Source of the DNA: Arthrobacter liuii
GTDB taxonomy: Bacteria; Actinomycetota; Actinomycetes; Actinomycetales; Micrococcaceae
Length of the DNA stretch: 64,000 nt
Assembly: GCF_014639275.1 (NCBI RefSeq)
Contig: NZ_BMFW01000014.1
Location: 1-64,000 of the forward strand
Reading direction: 5' to 3'
Part shown: positions 1-9,103 of the stretch, piece after piece
How the letters are laid out: every line of letters starts with the position of its first letter
Position numbering within the stretch: the first letter of the stretch is position 1
The notes under the pieces: generated by a model
Told to the model about the DNA's origin: nothing
Database searches by the model: none
What the model saw: only the letters and a program-made list of their open reading frames with translations
Made by a program: the position numbers and the translations under genes

Positions 1-1
1 C

Positions 2-478
2 AACACCGGCTTCGAACAAGGAACCCTGGGCTACCCCACCTCAGCACAAACCTGCGACCTCACCAACGGCGGCTGCTACCAGAACTTCCAAAACGGGGCC
101 ATCATCTGGTCCCCCACCACCGGCGCCCAGGTAAGCCCTAACGGCCCCATCCGAACCAAGTGGGGCTCCATGGGCTACGAACTTAGTGAGTTGGGGTATC
201 CGACAGGCGGTGTGGTGTGCGGCATACGTGACGGGGGCTGCTATCAGAACTTCCAAGGAGGAGCAATGCTGTGGTCACAGTCGACGGGGGCCCAGCCAAG
301 CACGGGCCCAATCCGCGCAAAGTACGCGACCCTGGGCTACGAAAACAGTTTCCTTGGCTACCCCATCGCAGCAACCTCCTGCACATTGGCAGGTGGAGCG
401 TGCTACCAGAACTACCAGGGCGGGTCCATAACCTGGAGCCCCACAACGGGGACAAGCGTAAGCACTACGCGCCGGTAA
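2..478 (+). CDS. LGFP-repeat surface protein, 3' end only (partial)
   Basis: The frame is open from the first bases of the window to a TAA at 476-478, giving the last 158 residues of a longer protein. It consists of tandem LGFP-type repeats of 54-55 residues. Each has a GY-x-LGYP-like core followed by a C-Y-Q-N-(F/Y)-Q block, and the CYQN cysteine codons lie at 74, 239 and 401. LGFP repeats occur in secreted actinobacterial envelope proteins, often attached to hydrolase or esterase domains, and are thought to anchor them to the wall. The N-terminal domain lies outside the window, so the enzymatic role is unknown. It converges on rmlA and shares a long terminator hairpin with it. Confidence 0.85.
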   Translation, partial: NTGFEQGTLGYPTSAQTCDLTNGGCYQNFQNGAIIWSPTTGAQVSPNGPIRTKWGSMGYELSELGYPTGGVVCGIRDGGCYQNFQGGAMLWSQSTGAQPSTGPIRAKYATLGYENSFLGYPIAATSCTLAGGACYQNYQGGSITWSPTTGTSVSTTRR

Positions 479-524
479 TCCGCCTAGCGTCTGCAGAAGC
501 AAGAACCCGTCCCAGCGTCACCGA

Positions 525-583
525 TTAAGGTCATAAGAAAAAAGGTTGAAGCAGCGCTTCAACCTTTTTTCTTATGACCTTAA
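525..583. terminator. Bidirectional terminator, perfect 28-bp hairpin
   Basis: Positions 525-552 and 556-583 are perfect reverse complements of 28 bp around a 3-nt loop (AGC). The stem contains an A6/T6 stretch, so a U-tract is available in either direction. It lies between the convergent LGFP gene and rmlA and would end both transcripts. Confidence 0.9.
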
Positions 584-597
584 TTCTTCGAGAACTC

Positions 598-1464
598 CTA
601 CTTCTCAGCCAGCAGCTCCAGCAGGTAAGCCCCATAGCCGCTCTTGATCAAGGGCTCGGCCCGTTCCCGGAGCTCGTCGTCGGTCAGGAACCCGAGGCGC
701 CAAGAGATCTCTTCCGGGGCACCAATCTTCAGGCCCTGCCGGTTCTCGACGGTTCGAATGAAATTTGATGCGTCGTTCAGGTCATTAAAAGTGCCGGTAT
801 CAAGCCATGCGGTTCCGCGCGGCAGTATCTCCACCTGCAGCTTTTCGGCCTCAAGGTAAACCCGGTTGACGTCGGTGATTTCAAGCTCCCCACGGGCAGA
901 AGGCTTCAAATTCTTGGCGATATCAACTACATCATTGTCATAGAAATAAAGCCCCGGAACGGCGTAATGACTCTTCGGAGCCACAGGCTTCTCCTCCAGT
1001 GAGAGCGCTTTGCCGTTATCGTCGAACTCAACCACACCGTAGGCGGAGGGATCCTTGACCCAGTACCCAAAGACAGCACCGCCGTCGATGGTCTTGAACC
1101 GGCGCAACTGGGTTCCCATGCCTTGCCCATAGAAGATATTGTCGCCCAGAACCAATGCAACGCTGTCGTCGCCAATGTGGTCGGCACCGAGCACGAACGC
1201 CTGGGCCAACCCATCCGGCGAAGGCTGCTGCTTGTAGGTTATGGACACGCCAAAGCGGGAACCATCTCCCAGCAAGCGTTCAAACTGCTCCGCGTCGTGC
1301 GGTGTGGTAATGATGAGGATGTCCCGTATACCGGCAAGGATCAACGTCGAGAGCGGATAGTAAATCATTGGCTTGTCGTAGACTGGTACCAACTGCTTGC
1401 TGACACCCAGCGTGATGGGATGAAGCCTGGAGCCGGTTCCGCCGGCAAGTATTATTCCGCGCAT
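598..1464 (-). CDS. rmlA: Glucose-1-phosphate thymidylyltransferase
   Basis: Catalyses dTTP + glucose-1-phosphate to dTDP-glucose, the first step of dTDP-L-rhamnose synthesis in the cytoplasm. The 288-residue length is normal for the family. The nucleotidyltransferase signature [11 protein letters not shown] lies at about residues 6-16, with the conserved [11 protein letters not shown] segment at 23-33. The start is an ATG preceded by a purine-rich stretch. It diverges from rmlB-rmlCD across only 55 bp, so the complete pathway (RmlA, B and fused CD) is encoded here. Identification is secure; homologues acting on other sugars exist, but the context favours rhamnose. Confidence 0.95.
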   Translation of the reverse strand: MRGIILAGGTGSRLHPITLGVSKQLVPVYDKPMIYYPLSTLILAGIRDILIITTPHDAEQFERLLGDGSRFGVSITYKQQPSPDGLAQAFVLGADHIGDDSVALVLGDNIFYGQGMGTQLRRFKTIDGGAVFGYWVKDPSAYGVVEFDDNGKALSLEEKPVAPKSHYAVPGLYFYDNDVVDIAKNLKPSARGELEITDVNRVYLEAEKLQVEILPRGTAWLDTGTFNDLNDASNFIRTVENRQGLKIGAPEEISWRLGFLTDDELRERAEPLIKSGYGAYLLELLAEK

Positions 1465-1505
1465 GCCCCCATCTTTCCCTTCGCTTAGGGCAGCAGCAAA
1501 TCCGG

Positions 1506-1511
1506 TAGTCT
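1506..1511 (+). promoter_or_regulatory. Candidate -10 element of rmlB (possibly leaderless)
   Basis: TAGTCT fits the actinobacterial TANNNT -10 pattern and ends 8 nt before the rmlB ATG, so the transcript could begin at or next to the start codon. An AGGGA lies 4 nt before the ATG, so a very short leader is also possible. No clear -35 is seen. Confidence 0.45.
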
Positions 1512-1513
1512 AG

Positions 1514-2518
<1,005 letters not shown>

Positions 2519-2521
2519 TCC

Positions 2522-3946
2522 ATGTCACTGGAGTTCTCAAAAAAGCTTGCCGGCCACGAAACTCCCATTCCCGGCGTCGTCCTCTATGACCTTCCGGTCC
2601 ACGGTGACAACCGGGGCTGGTTCAAGGAGAACTGGCAGCGGGAAAAAATGGTGGCCCTCGGGCTGCCGGATTTTCGGCCCGTCCAGAACAACATTTCCTA
2701 CAACGAAAAGGCAGGAACCACCCGCGGTATCCACGCCGAGCCGTGGGACAAGTTCATCTCGGTGGCCACGGGCCGCATCTTTGGAGCCTGGGTCGATCTT
2801 CGTGAAGGGCCCTCGTTTGGCGCCGTGTTCACGGCTGAACTTGACGCCAGCCAGGCCATTTTCATCCCGCGTGGCGTCGGCAATGCCTTCCAGACCCTGG
2901 AAGACAACACGGCGTACACCTACCTCGTGAACGACCACTGGTCCGCCGATGCCCAGGGACAATACACTTTCCTGAACCTTGCCGACGAGACGTCTGCCAT
3001 CAAGTGGCCAATCCCGCTCGACCGGGCCGAACTATCCGACAAGGACAGGGCCCACCCGCGGATGGCCGACGTCGCGTCGATGCCGGCGAAGAAGATTCTG
3101 GTTGTCGGCGCAGATGGGCAGTTGGGCAAGGCGCTGCGCGCACAATACGACGGCGACACTACCGTTGAGTTCGCCGGACGCGGTGAGTTTGACCTCACCA
3201 ACGCGGACGCCTTCGCGAACCGGAACTGGAAGAATTACTCCACCATCGTCAACGCCGCCGCATACACCGCCGTGGACGCTGCCGAATCCGAGGAAGGCCG
3301 GGCTGCGGCATGGGCCATCAACGTCACTGCGCTAGCCAAGCTGGCCCGCACCGCCGTCGCGCAAGACCTGACCTTGGTGCACGTCTCCTCGGACTATGTC
3401 TTCGACGGAAGCCGCGAAGACCACGATGAGGACGAACCACTCACTCCCCTGGGCGTCTATGGTCAAACAAAGGCGGCCGGCGACGCAGTGGTCAGTGTTG
3501 TTCCGCGCCATTACATCGTCCGGACCAGCTGGGTTATCGGTGAAGGCAACAACTTTGTCCGCACCATGGCTAAACTGGCCCGCAACGGCGTCAAACCCTC
3601 GGTCGTCAACGACCAAATGGGCAGACTGAGTTTCACGGAAGACATAGCAGCCTTTATCAGGCACCTGCTTGAGGGGCGCGCCGATTACGGAACGTACAAC
3701 TTCAGCAATGACGGGCCGGCGAAGAGCTGGGCGGATATTGCTGGAGACGTCTACGAGCACTCAGGAGCAGCCCGCGGTGATGTCACCGGCATCACAACCG
3801 CCGAATACTTCAAGGACAAAGCAGCCGCTCCCCGGCCGCTTCTGAGCGCCCTCAACCTGGCTAAGGCACGCTCAACGGGTTTCGACGTAGCCGACGCGGG
3901 CGAGCGGCTGGCAACATACCTCAAGTTGGAAAACGATAAGGCATGA
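2522..3946 (+). CDS. Fused dTDP-4-dehydrorhamnose 3,5-epimerase / reductase (RmlC-RmlD)
   Basis: A bifunctional protein of 474 residues. Residues 1 to about 185 form an RmlC cupin epimerase with the catalytic RGIH71 motif. From about residue 190 a complete RmlD reductase follows: NAD(P)-binding GADGQLG at 196-202, VSSDYVFDG near 288-296 and the SDR Y313-G-Q-T-K317 motif. It therefore completes the last two steps to dTDP-L-rhamnose in one polypeptide. The linker (about residues 175-190) is short and I see no frameshift, so the fusion looks genuine. Similar fusions are known in some other Actinobacteria. The stop overlaps the next start as ATGA. Confidence 0.93.
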   Translation: MSLEFSKKLAGHETPIPGVVLYDLPVHGDNRGWFKENWQREKMVALGLPDFRPVQNNISYNEKAGTTRGIHAEPWDKFISVATGRIFGAWVDLREGPSFGAVFTAELDASQAIFIPRGVGNAFQTLEDNTAYTYLVNDHWSADAQGQYTFLNLADETSAIKWPIPLDRAELSDKDRAHPRMADVASMPAKKILVVGADGQLGKALRAQYDGDTTVEFAGRGEFDLTNADAFANRNWKNYSTIVNAAAYTAVDAAESEEGRAAAWAINVTALAKLARTAVAQDLTLVHVSSDYVFDGSREDHDEDEPLTPLGVYGQTKAAGDAVVSVVPRHYIVRTSWVIGEGNNFVRTMAKLARNGVKPSVVNDQMGRLSFTEDIAAFIRHLLEGRADYGTYNFSNDGPAKSWADIAGDVYEHSGAARGDVTGITTAEYFKDKAAAPRPLLSALNLAKARSTGFDVADAGERLATYLKLENDKA

Positions 3947-4674
3947 CACCGGCAGAGCAGGCACAGCGCACACTGGTCATCATGCCGGCGTGGAACGAAT
4001 CAGAGGCTATCGGCAACACCATCCGGGAGGTCTTTGAGTTCGGACCCGCCTGTGATGTCCTGGTTGTGGACGATGGTTCCCGCGACAACACGGCACAGGT
4101 GGCCCGCGACGCAGGCGCGCTGGTTGTACAGCTCCCCTTCAATATGGGGGTTGGTGGGGCCATGCGGACCGGATTCAAGTACGCGAAGATGCACGGGTAT
4201 CACCAAGTCATCCAGGTCGACTCGGATGGACAACACGATCCGAGGGATATCAAGGCCGTCCTTGACGGTCTTCAAGACGCTGACATCGTTATCGGTGCAC
4301 GCTTCGCAGACAAAGGTAACTACACGGTCCACGGCCCTCGTAAATGGGCCATGAATGTCCTCGCGTGGACCATATCGAAGATTGCCGGGACACAGCTCAC
4401 GGATGTAACTTCGGGTTTCCGCGCTGCCAACGCGAAGACAATCAGGCAATATGTGGACCATTACCCGGCCGAGTACCTTGGCGATACCATCGATTCGCTT
4501 GTAGTTGCGATCCGGTCCGGCTGCACGGTGCGCCAGGTTGGAGTCTCCATGAGGGAAAGGCAGGGTGGAACGCCAAGCCATGACCCGGTTAAGGCTGCAA
4601 TCTATTTGGGCAGGTCAGCTTTTGCCCTTCTCTTCGCCCTGACACGCAAGAAGAACATACCGTCATCCAACTAG
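3943..4674 (+). CDS. Family-2 glycosyltransferase, polyprenyl-phosphate/DPM1-like
   Basis: A 243-residue GT-A protein resembling dolichyl/polyprenyl-phosphate sugar transferases. It has MPAWNE at 14-19, VVDDGSRDNT at 41-50 and a metal-binding DSDGQHDP at 93-100. There is no C-terminal membrane domain, which fits a soluble or peripheral enzyme working with a membrane partner. Its start overlaps the rmlCD stop (ATGA) and a DUF2304 gene follows after 8 nt. GT2-DUF2304 pairs are recurrent in polysaccharide loci, and the neighbour probably supplies the membrane anchor. The donor sugar cannot be read from the sequence. Confidence 0.85.
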   Translation: MTPAEQAQRTLVIMPAWNESEAIGNTIREVFEFGPACDVLVVDDGSRDNTAQVARDAGALVVQLPFNMGVGGAMRTGFKYAKMHGYHQVIQVDSDGQHDPRDIKAVLDGLQDADIVIGARFADKGNYTVHGPRKWAMNVLAWTISKIAGTQLTDVTSGFRAANAKTIRQYVDHYPAEYLGDTIDSLVVAIRSGCTVRQVGVSMRERQGGTPSHDPVKAAIYLGRSAFALLFALTRKKNIPSSN

Positions 4675-4682
4675 GAGTTCAC

Positions 4683-5093
4683 ATGGCCACCCTCGTTGGC
4701 TTTATCTTTGTGCTGGTCATTCTGCTCATCATCTTTGAGATGCTTCGCCGGCGGCACCTGCGGGAAAAGTATGCTGTGCTGTGGATCATCATCGGCATCG
4801 GAGTGCTGGTCCTCGTTGCCTTCCCGCAGCTGCTGTTCTGGGCCAGTGGAGTGCTTGGCGTACGGGTACCTTCCAACCTGCTGTTTGCGATGGCGCTTCT
4901 GCTGCTCGTCTTGGTCTGCCTTCACCTGTCCTTCGAGCAGTCCCAGGCAGAGGACGAAATTCGTGTCCTGGCTGAGGAAGTGGGGATTCTCCGCCTCAAG
5001 GTGCAGGAGTTGGAGACGCGCGGGACGCGGGACGAATCAGGACACAGCAGCGATGCTCGCGGCGGGGGGAAACCGCCCGAAACGAATCTTTAA
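4683..5093 (+). CDS. DUF2304 membrane protein
   Basis: A 136-residue protein with three predicted membrane segments (about 4-22, 30-50 and 65-84). A charged, heptad-like coiled coil follows at about 85-115, and the tail is hydrophilic. This matches DUF2304, a small protein usually encoded next to a DPM1-like family-2 glycosyltransferase, as here. Its biochemical role is not established; anchoring or regulating the upstream transferase is an inference. It is the last gene of the rmlB operon, followed immediately by a terminator. Confidence 0.82.
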   Translation: MATLVGFIFVLVILLIIFEMLRRRHLREKYAVLWIIIGIGVLVLVAFPQLLFWASGVLGVRVPSNLLFAMALLLLVLVCLHLSFEQSQAEDEIRVLAEEVGILRLKVQELETRGTRDESGHSSDARGGGKPPETNL

Positions 5094-5098
5094 AAAGA

Positions 5099-5136
5099 CC
5101 AAGGGGGCTTCCGGCTTCGGCCGGAAGCCCCCTTGG
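5099..5136. terminator. Intrinsic terminator, 17-bp stem with TTCG loop
   Basis: A perfect stem closed by a TTCG tetraloop (5116-5119), with arms 5099-5115 and 5120-5136. It lies between the convergent DUF2304 gene and the following minus-strand glycosyltransferase. An A-tract precedes it on the plus strand, which would be the U-tract for minus-strand transcripts. Confidence 0.88.
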
Positions 5137-5151
5137 TGTAGCTGGAGCCTG

Positions 5152-6033
5152 CTAGGAAACGACGTGCTTCAGCAGCCGGGGCAGCGAATCCGTTTTCCCG
5201 ATAGCTAGTGAGCGGGCCACCAGGGTGGCAGCGTTGAGGCGGGACGTTGTATGGAAAGCTGCCGCGCGAGCCGTTCGTTGCCAGCCAAGCTCGCGAAAGC
5301 GGCGCGCCTGAACCTCGAAGAAAACCCGTTCCTCGTCAAAGCGCCGCCCGTCGAGAGCTTTCACCGATGAGTCTGACGCGGAATGGCGCCGGTAGAGGAA
5401 TGCGAGGGTTGGGTCCACTACCATCGATCCGTTTTCGGCGGCAATGTCCAGCAGCAGGGCAAGATCCTGCACGACATGGAGCCCTTCCGTGAAGCCGATG
5501 CGCCGAATGACGTCCGTCCGCCAAGCGAGGGACGGGAAGTACGCCCAGTCCGCCCGCACCAGGCTGGTTGCCATCTGTTCGCCCTGCAGGAGGACGGCTT
5601 CTTTGGTGTTTGGCGCGTAGACCTTTTTTACGATGTCGACCAGAGGGGAGCATGCCCGTCCCCTCTCATCAATAACCTGTACCCCGGGCTGGACCACACT
5701 GGCCTGCGGAAAGGTCTCGAACGCCTTGGACACGACGGCGAGATAGTTCGGCAGCATGATGTCGTCAGCGCCCATGACCACGACGATGGGAGCTTCAGCC
5801 AATTCAAGCGCCTTGCGGTAATTGGCGTTGGCGCCGAGGTTCGTTTCGTTCTTCTGGTACGTCACCCGGGGGTCAGTGATGGATTCGAACCACCGCTGCG
5901 GTTCCGGGCTCGGAAACCCGTCATCCACCACGATTAGGCGCCACTCCTCGAACTGCTGGCTCATGACACTTTGAGCCGCAAGTTTCATCAGGTCGACATC
6001 CCCGTAGTAGGGCAGCAATACGTCAATGGCCAT
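5152..6033 (-). CDS. Family-2 glycosyltransferase
   Basis: A GT-A fold transferase of 293 residues. The N-terminus has LLPYYGD and VVDDGFPS, the nucleotide-binding region of GT2 enzymes. A GADD segment at about residues 88-91 takes the place of the DXD metal site. I chose the ATG at 6033, which has AAAAGGA about 12 nt upstream, over a TTG at 6087 that would add 18 lysine-rich residues. It lies downstream of and in line with the GtrA gene. Donor and acceptor are unknown; envelope glycan assembly is inferred from location. Confidence 0.82.
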   Translation of the reverse strand: MAIDVLLPYYGDVDLMKLAAQSVMSQQFEEWRLIVVDDGFPSPEPQRWFESITDPRVTYQKNETNLGANANYRKALELAEAPIVVVMGADDIMLPNYLAVVSKAFETFPQASVVQPGVQVIDERGRACSPLVDIVKKVYAPNTKEAVLLQGEQMATSLVRADWAYFPSLAWRTDVIRRIGFTEGLHVVQDLALLLDIAAENGSMVVDPTLAFLYRRHSASDSSVKALDGRRFDEERVFFEVQARRFRELGWQRTARAAAFHTTSRLNAATLVARSLAIGKTDSLPRLLKHVVS

Positions 6034-6122
6034 GTGCCAGGTATGTCCTTTTCTTTTCTTCCGGCGGATATCCGCCGGTGGCTTCAACTGTTGGGAGCCA
6101 GGTTGCAGCGGTTACGGAGCGG

Positions 6123-6641
6123 TTATTCCTTGCCCTCCGCCGTTACGGGCTCTGCATGCTCCGCATCTTTTTCGGGCTCGTGCCTGAAGATCCACACCTT
6201 GTAGAGCCAGAAGTTCCATGCTGTGGTCAAGACCGTCGCGAACGCCTTGCCGATCCCGTAGGAGATCCCCCAAGCATCGAAAACGTTGACGATGACGTCG
6301 ATAGCCACAATGTTGAACACCACGAGCGCGAGGTATTTGAGCAGGCTCACGTGGCTCCGGTTTCGGGCACGGAACGTAAAGGACCGTTGGAGCGCAAAGT
6401 TGAAAACCAGGCTGGCGATGAACGCGATCGGTGTAGCTATCCAGAGGCCCACTCCGAAGACTTCATGCAAAAGCGTCAGCAGAGCAAGGTCGACGGCAAA
6501 GGAGGCACCTCCGACCAACAGGAACTTGATCAGATGGCTGCGCTCAACGATGAGGAGGATCCTGGATGCGAGTTTCTGTGCTCGATGCCGCAATGCCCGT
6601 GCACTGTTTGTTGTCTGCAAGCCACTCCCAGTCGTGTCCAC
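6123..6641 (-). CDS. GtrA-family membrane protein
   Basis: A 172-residue protein with four hydrophobic segments beginning at KFLLVGGASFAVDLALL (about residue 39), the typical GtrA/PF04138 opening. GtrA-like proteins are associated with movement of polyprenyl-linked sugars across the membrane or with their use. The start is a GTG at 6641 without a convincing ribosome site, and an in-frame TTG seven codons later is an alternative. It forms a two-gene unit with the downstream glycosyltransferase, fitting a lipid-linked sugar pathway. Confidence 0.82.
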   Translation of the reverse strand: MDTTGSGLQTTNSARALRHRAQKLASRILLIVERSHLIKFLLVGGASFAVDLALLTLLHEVFGVGLWIATPIAFIASLVFNFALQRSFTFRARNRSHVSLLKYLALVVFNIVAIDVIVNVFDAWGISYGIGKAFATVLTTAWNFWLYKVWIFRHEPEKDAEHAEPVTAEGKE

Positions 6642-7031
6642 CCGCGCAAGTTGCAGTCGGGCTCAAGCCATCATACCGGGTGGGCGGGGAAGGATTATTA
6701 ACGGCGTATATGTTGCACAGTGGACGTTCGGGCTGCTGGGCGCCGTCGAGTCTGCCCAAGGGCTTGACGTTATACTGGCGTTGCTGCTGCTTGGATTGCG
6801 TCTACGCAGGCCAAGCGGGTGCAGTTCCAAGCTGAAAGCTTTCAGAAGGCCGCCACACATCGCCTGTGGTTCTCAGCAGGAAGCCATAAACTATCCACTT
6901 GCCTTCACTTGGTGCCGGGCTGCGTTCCGTGGAACGGCGAAGACTGCCTCCAAGTAGGAGGCTGTCTGCCTGGCGTCACGGCCGCCTAATGGCTTGGGGA
7001 GAAAAGTCGTTAGGCAAGAAGGAAGATCATA
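6642..7031. other. 390-bp divergent intergenic region
   Basis: This gap separates the minus-strand GtrA gene from the plus-strand 651-residue membrane protein. No protein-like frame is convincing. TATACT at 6771-6776 is a reasonable plus-strand -10 without a good -35; TTGACG at 6764 is too close to serve it. Small hairpins at 6924-6935 and 6946-6962 have only 5-6 bp stems. AAGGAAG around 7018-7024 is the ribosome site for the TTG start at 7032. Confidence 0.5.
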
Positions 7032-8987
7032 TTGTCACCCCAGATACTGTCCAAACTAAAAAGCCTCATCTTGCCTGTTTGGCGTTGGGTATCCGTTTCT
7101 GACCGCATGGCACGTATCGTCGTCATTGCCCTCTACGTTCTCGTGGTCCTCACCGGTGCCACGACTTCCTCTATTGGAGTGGGAGAACTCCGGCAGGATC
7201 CGGCGAGTCCGGAGGGTTCCCAGCTCGGAACCAGCTCGCTGATCCGCTCAGACGAGTACAACGCCTTTTCACCCATCGCGATCTCGATCATGGCCACGGG
7301 GGCCGCTCCAACCACAAGTTACCTTGCCGCGCCAGCCGATGTCGTGCACCGGTATCCCACCGGGGGATTCTTCGAAACATTCGTTTATTTTGACTCGACA
7401 ATGCTTCGATCGGCCGCAATTTTTCCAGACGAGATGGTTTTCGCAGCCCACTGGTGGCTGCCTGCTGTCCTGCTCTTCCTTTTTCTCCCGAAATGGTTCG
7501 AGCAAGTGGGCGCATCCCGGAAGATGGGGTGGCTGGCCGCATTCCTCATAGCACTATCTCCAGCAGCATCGTGGTGGACGATGATGCCGATCCAGCTCAT
7601 CGCCTACACAATTGCGGGATCGAGTCTCCTCCTGTCCGCCTACAGCGGTTTCGAGGCGCGGCGATGGCTGGGACCGATTGTCCAGTCAGTAATTGGCGGG
7701 ATCCTCCTTGCCGGGGTTCCAAGCTTCTACATTCCCTGGTCTTTAGTACTGGGATTGCCTGTTCTCGCAGCAACAGTGCTGTGGATTCTCACCCGGCAAG
7801 AGAAGTGGCTGCCGAAGATTAAAGCTCTTGGCTTCACCGCCGGGGTAGCTCTGATCTTCGGGGTCGGCACGCTACTCGAGAACCGTGCAGGCATAAACGC
7901 CCTCCTGAACACTGTGTACCCGGGGTCGAGACGATCCACAGGAGAAGCCCAACCAGTTGGATTACTTTTTGGTGCCCCCTCACTCGGCGAACTTAGGGAT
8001 GCCATCCCTGTGGGCAGCAACCAGAGCGAGATGTCAACGGCGTTTACCATCACATTTGTCTGGGCGATGCTTATCTGGATAGCCCTCTCCTCCGTGAGTC
8101 GGTGGCGGGAGAACGTGGTGGCTCTGGTACTTGGTGTCTCTGGCGGCGTATGGCTCCTCTGGTCCATTTTCAATTTCGGGCCCGTCGGCACGCAGATCCC
8201 GTTGCTTAACTATGTTCAGCCGGCCAGGGCTGCCCAGGTAAGCGGAATTATCGGCACCCTATTGGTAGCGGTCCTCTTGTCTCGTCTTCCGCGGACTCCT
8301 CGCTGGCGACTGCCTGTTGCGGCAGCCCTGACCACAGGTGCAGTAACTGCCTATGCCGGTTCCCAGCTTCAACTCACCTATCTTCCGACCATGTCGAGAA
8401 AAGAGATCCTTCTCGCCGGTCTTGGCGTGGCCGTAGTGGTGCTCATTGTCACCCGCTTCCCCCGATCTGTGTTCGCCATCGGGCTTGGAGCTGTGCTTGC
8501 GGCGATCCCGGTCTATGGCTCCAATCCCCTGCTGTTCGGGCTGGGTGACCTCCGCACGTCGCCAACAGCTTCATACTTCTACTCCCAGGGCAAGGCCAGC
8601 CGTGATGCGGGAACGCTCTGGGCTACCGACAGGTCTGCTGTGGACACGCTGCTGCTCGCCAATGGCGTCCCGTCACTTACCGGAGTTCAGCGCTCTGGCC
8701 CGGACGAAAGTAAGTGGGCAGTCCTTGACCCCGAGCAACGCTTTGCCAACGACTGGAACCGAGGGGGCGGATTCATTCAATTTGCCTGGACTCCGGGAGC
8801 ACCAAAGACCTTCTCCAATAACGGTGGGGACCGGACAATCGTGCACATTGACCCCTGCGATCTAAAAAAGGCGTTTCCCGCTCTGACCCACATCACGGCC
8901 TCGGGAGAGCTAGCCGCTTCCTGCCTCCGCTTGGAGCAGGAGTTGACATGGTCGGGACAAAAGACGCTGGTTTACAGCGTCTCCTGA
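7032..8987 (+). CDS. Large polytopic membrane protein, function unknown
   Basis: A 651-residue integral membrane protein with a first membrane segment at about residues 27-47. A long extracytoplasmic loop containing SDEYNAFSP follows, then roughly ten further hydrophobic segments to about residue 500. A soluble C-terminal domain ends the protein. Topology and the acidic motif in the first loop resemble GT-C-type or YfhO/DUF7657-like membrane proteins of polysaccharide loci, but I cannot name the family with certainty. The start is TTG with AAGGAAG 8-9 nt upstream. It may be a lipid-linked-sugar-dependent transferase; this is inference from architecture and location. Confidence 0.72.
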   Translation: MSPQILSKLKSLILPVWRWVSVSDRMARIVVIALYVLVVLTGATTSSIGVGELRQDPASPEGSQLGTSSLIRSDEYNAFSPIAISIMATGAAPTTSYLAAPADVVHRYPTGGFFETFVYFDSTMLRSAAIFPDEMVFAAHWWLPAVLLFLFLPKWFEQVGASRKMGWLAAFLIALSPAASWWTMMPIQLIAYTIAGSSLLLSAYSGFEARRWLGPIVQSVIGGILLAGVPSFYIPWSLVLGLPVLAATVLWILTRQEKWLPKIKALGFTAGVALIFGVGTLLENRAGINALLNTVYPGSRRSTGEAQPVGLLFGAPSLGELRDAIPVGSNQSEMSTAFTITFVWAMLIWIALSSVSRWRENVVALVLGVSGGVWLLWSIFNFGPVGTQIPLLNYVQPARAAQVSGIIGTLLVAVLLSRLPRTPRWRLPVAAALTTGAVTAYAGSQLQLTYLPTMSRKEILLAGLGVAVVVLIVTRFPRSVFAIGLGAVLAAIPVYGSNPLLFGLGDLRTSPTASYFYSQGKASRDAGTLWATDRSAVDTLLLANGVPSLTGVQRSGPDESKWAVLDPEQRFANDWNRGGGFIQFAWTPGAPKTFSNNGGDRTIVHIDPCDLKKAFPALTHITASGELAASCLRLEQELTWSGQKTLVYSVS

Positions 8988-9001
8988 TCAAAGGAGTGCG
9001 A

Positions 9002-9028
9002 ATGGAGGGCCGTACCCGCCAACGATAG
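9002..9028 (+). CDS. Possible 8-codon leader peptide
   Basis: An ATG at 9002 is preceded at ideal spacing by AAAGGAG (8990-8996) and opens a frame reading MEGRTRQR before TAG at 9026. It begins 14 nt after the upstream stop and lies 75 nt before the next glycosyltransferase. A Shine-Dalgarno this strong in front of so short a frame is notable, but coding cannot be shown from one sequence. The TAG also lies within TAGACT (9026-9031), a possible -10. Confidence 0.25.
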   Translation: MEGRTRQR

Positions 9029-9031
9029 ACT
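9026..9031 (+). promoter_or_regulatory. Candidate -10 element (TAGACT)
   Basis: TAGACT fits the actinobacterial TANNNT -10 consensus and lies 72 nt upstream of the GTG start of the glycosyltransferase at 9104. No recognisable -35 is present, so support is modest. Confidence 0.3.
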
Positions 9032-9103
9032 GGGGCGTGCTGCCTGACAGTCCCCTCGCATGCGGGTCGGTCAATCCGGATAAGCGAAAAGGAACAGTGA
9101 GAC

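Noticed and set aside
6764-6769. TTGACG as a -35 for the 651-residue membrane protein gene
   Set aside because: It directly abuts the only good -10 (TATACT, 6771-6776), so the spacing is impossible, and no -10 lies 17 nt downstream.
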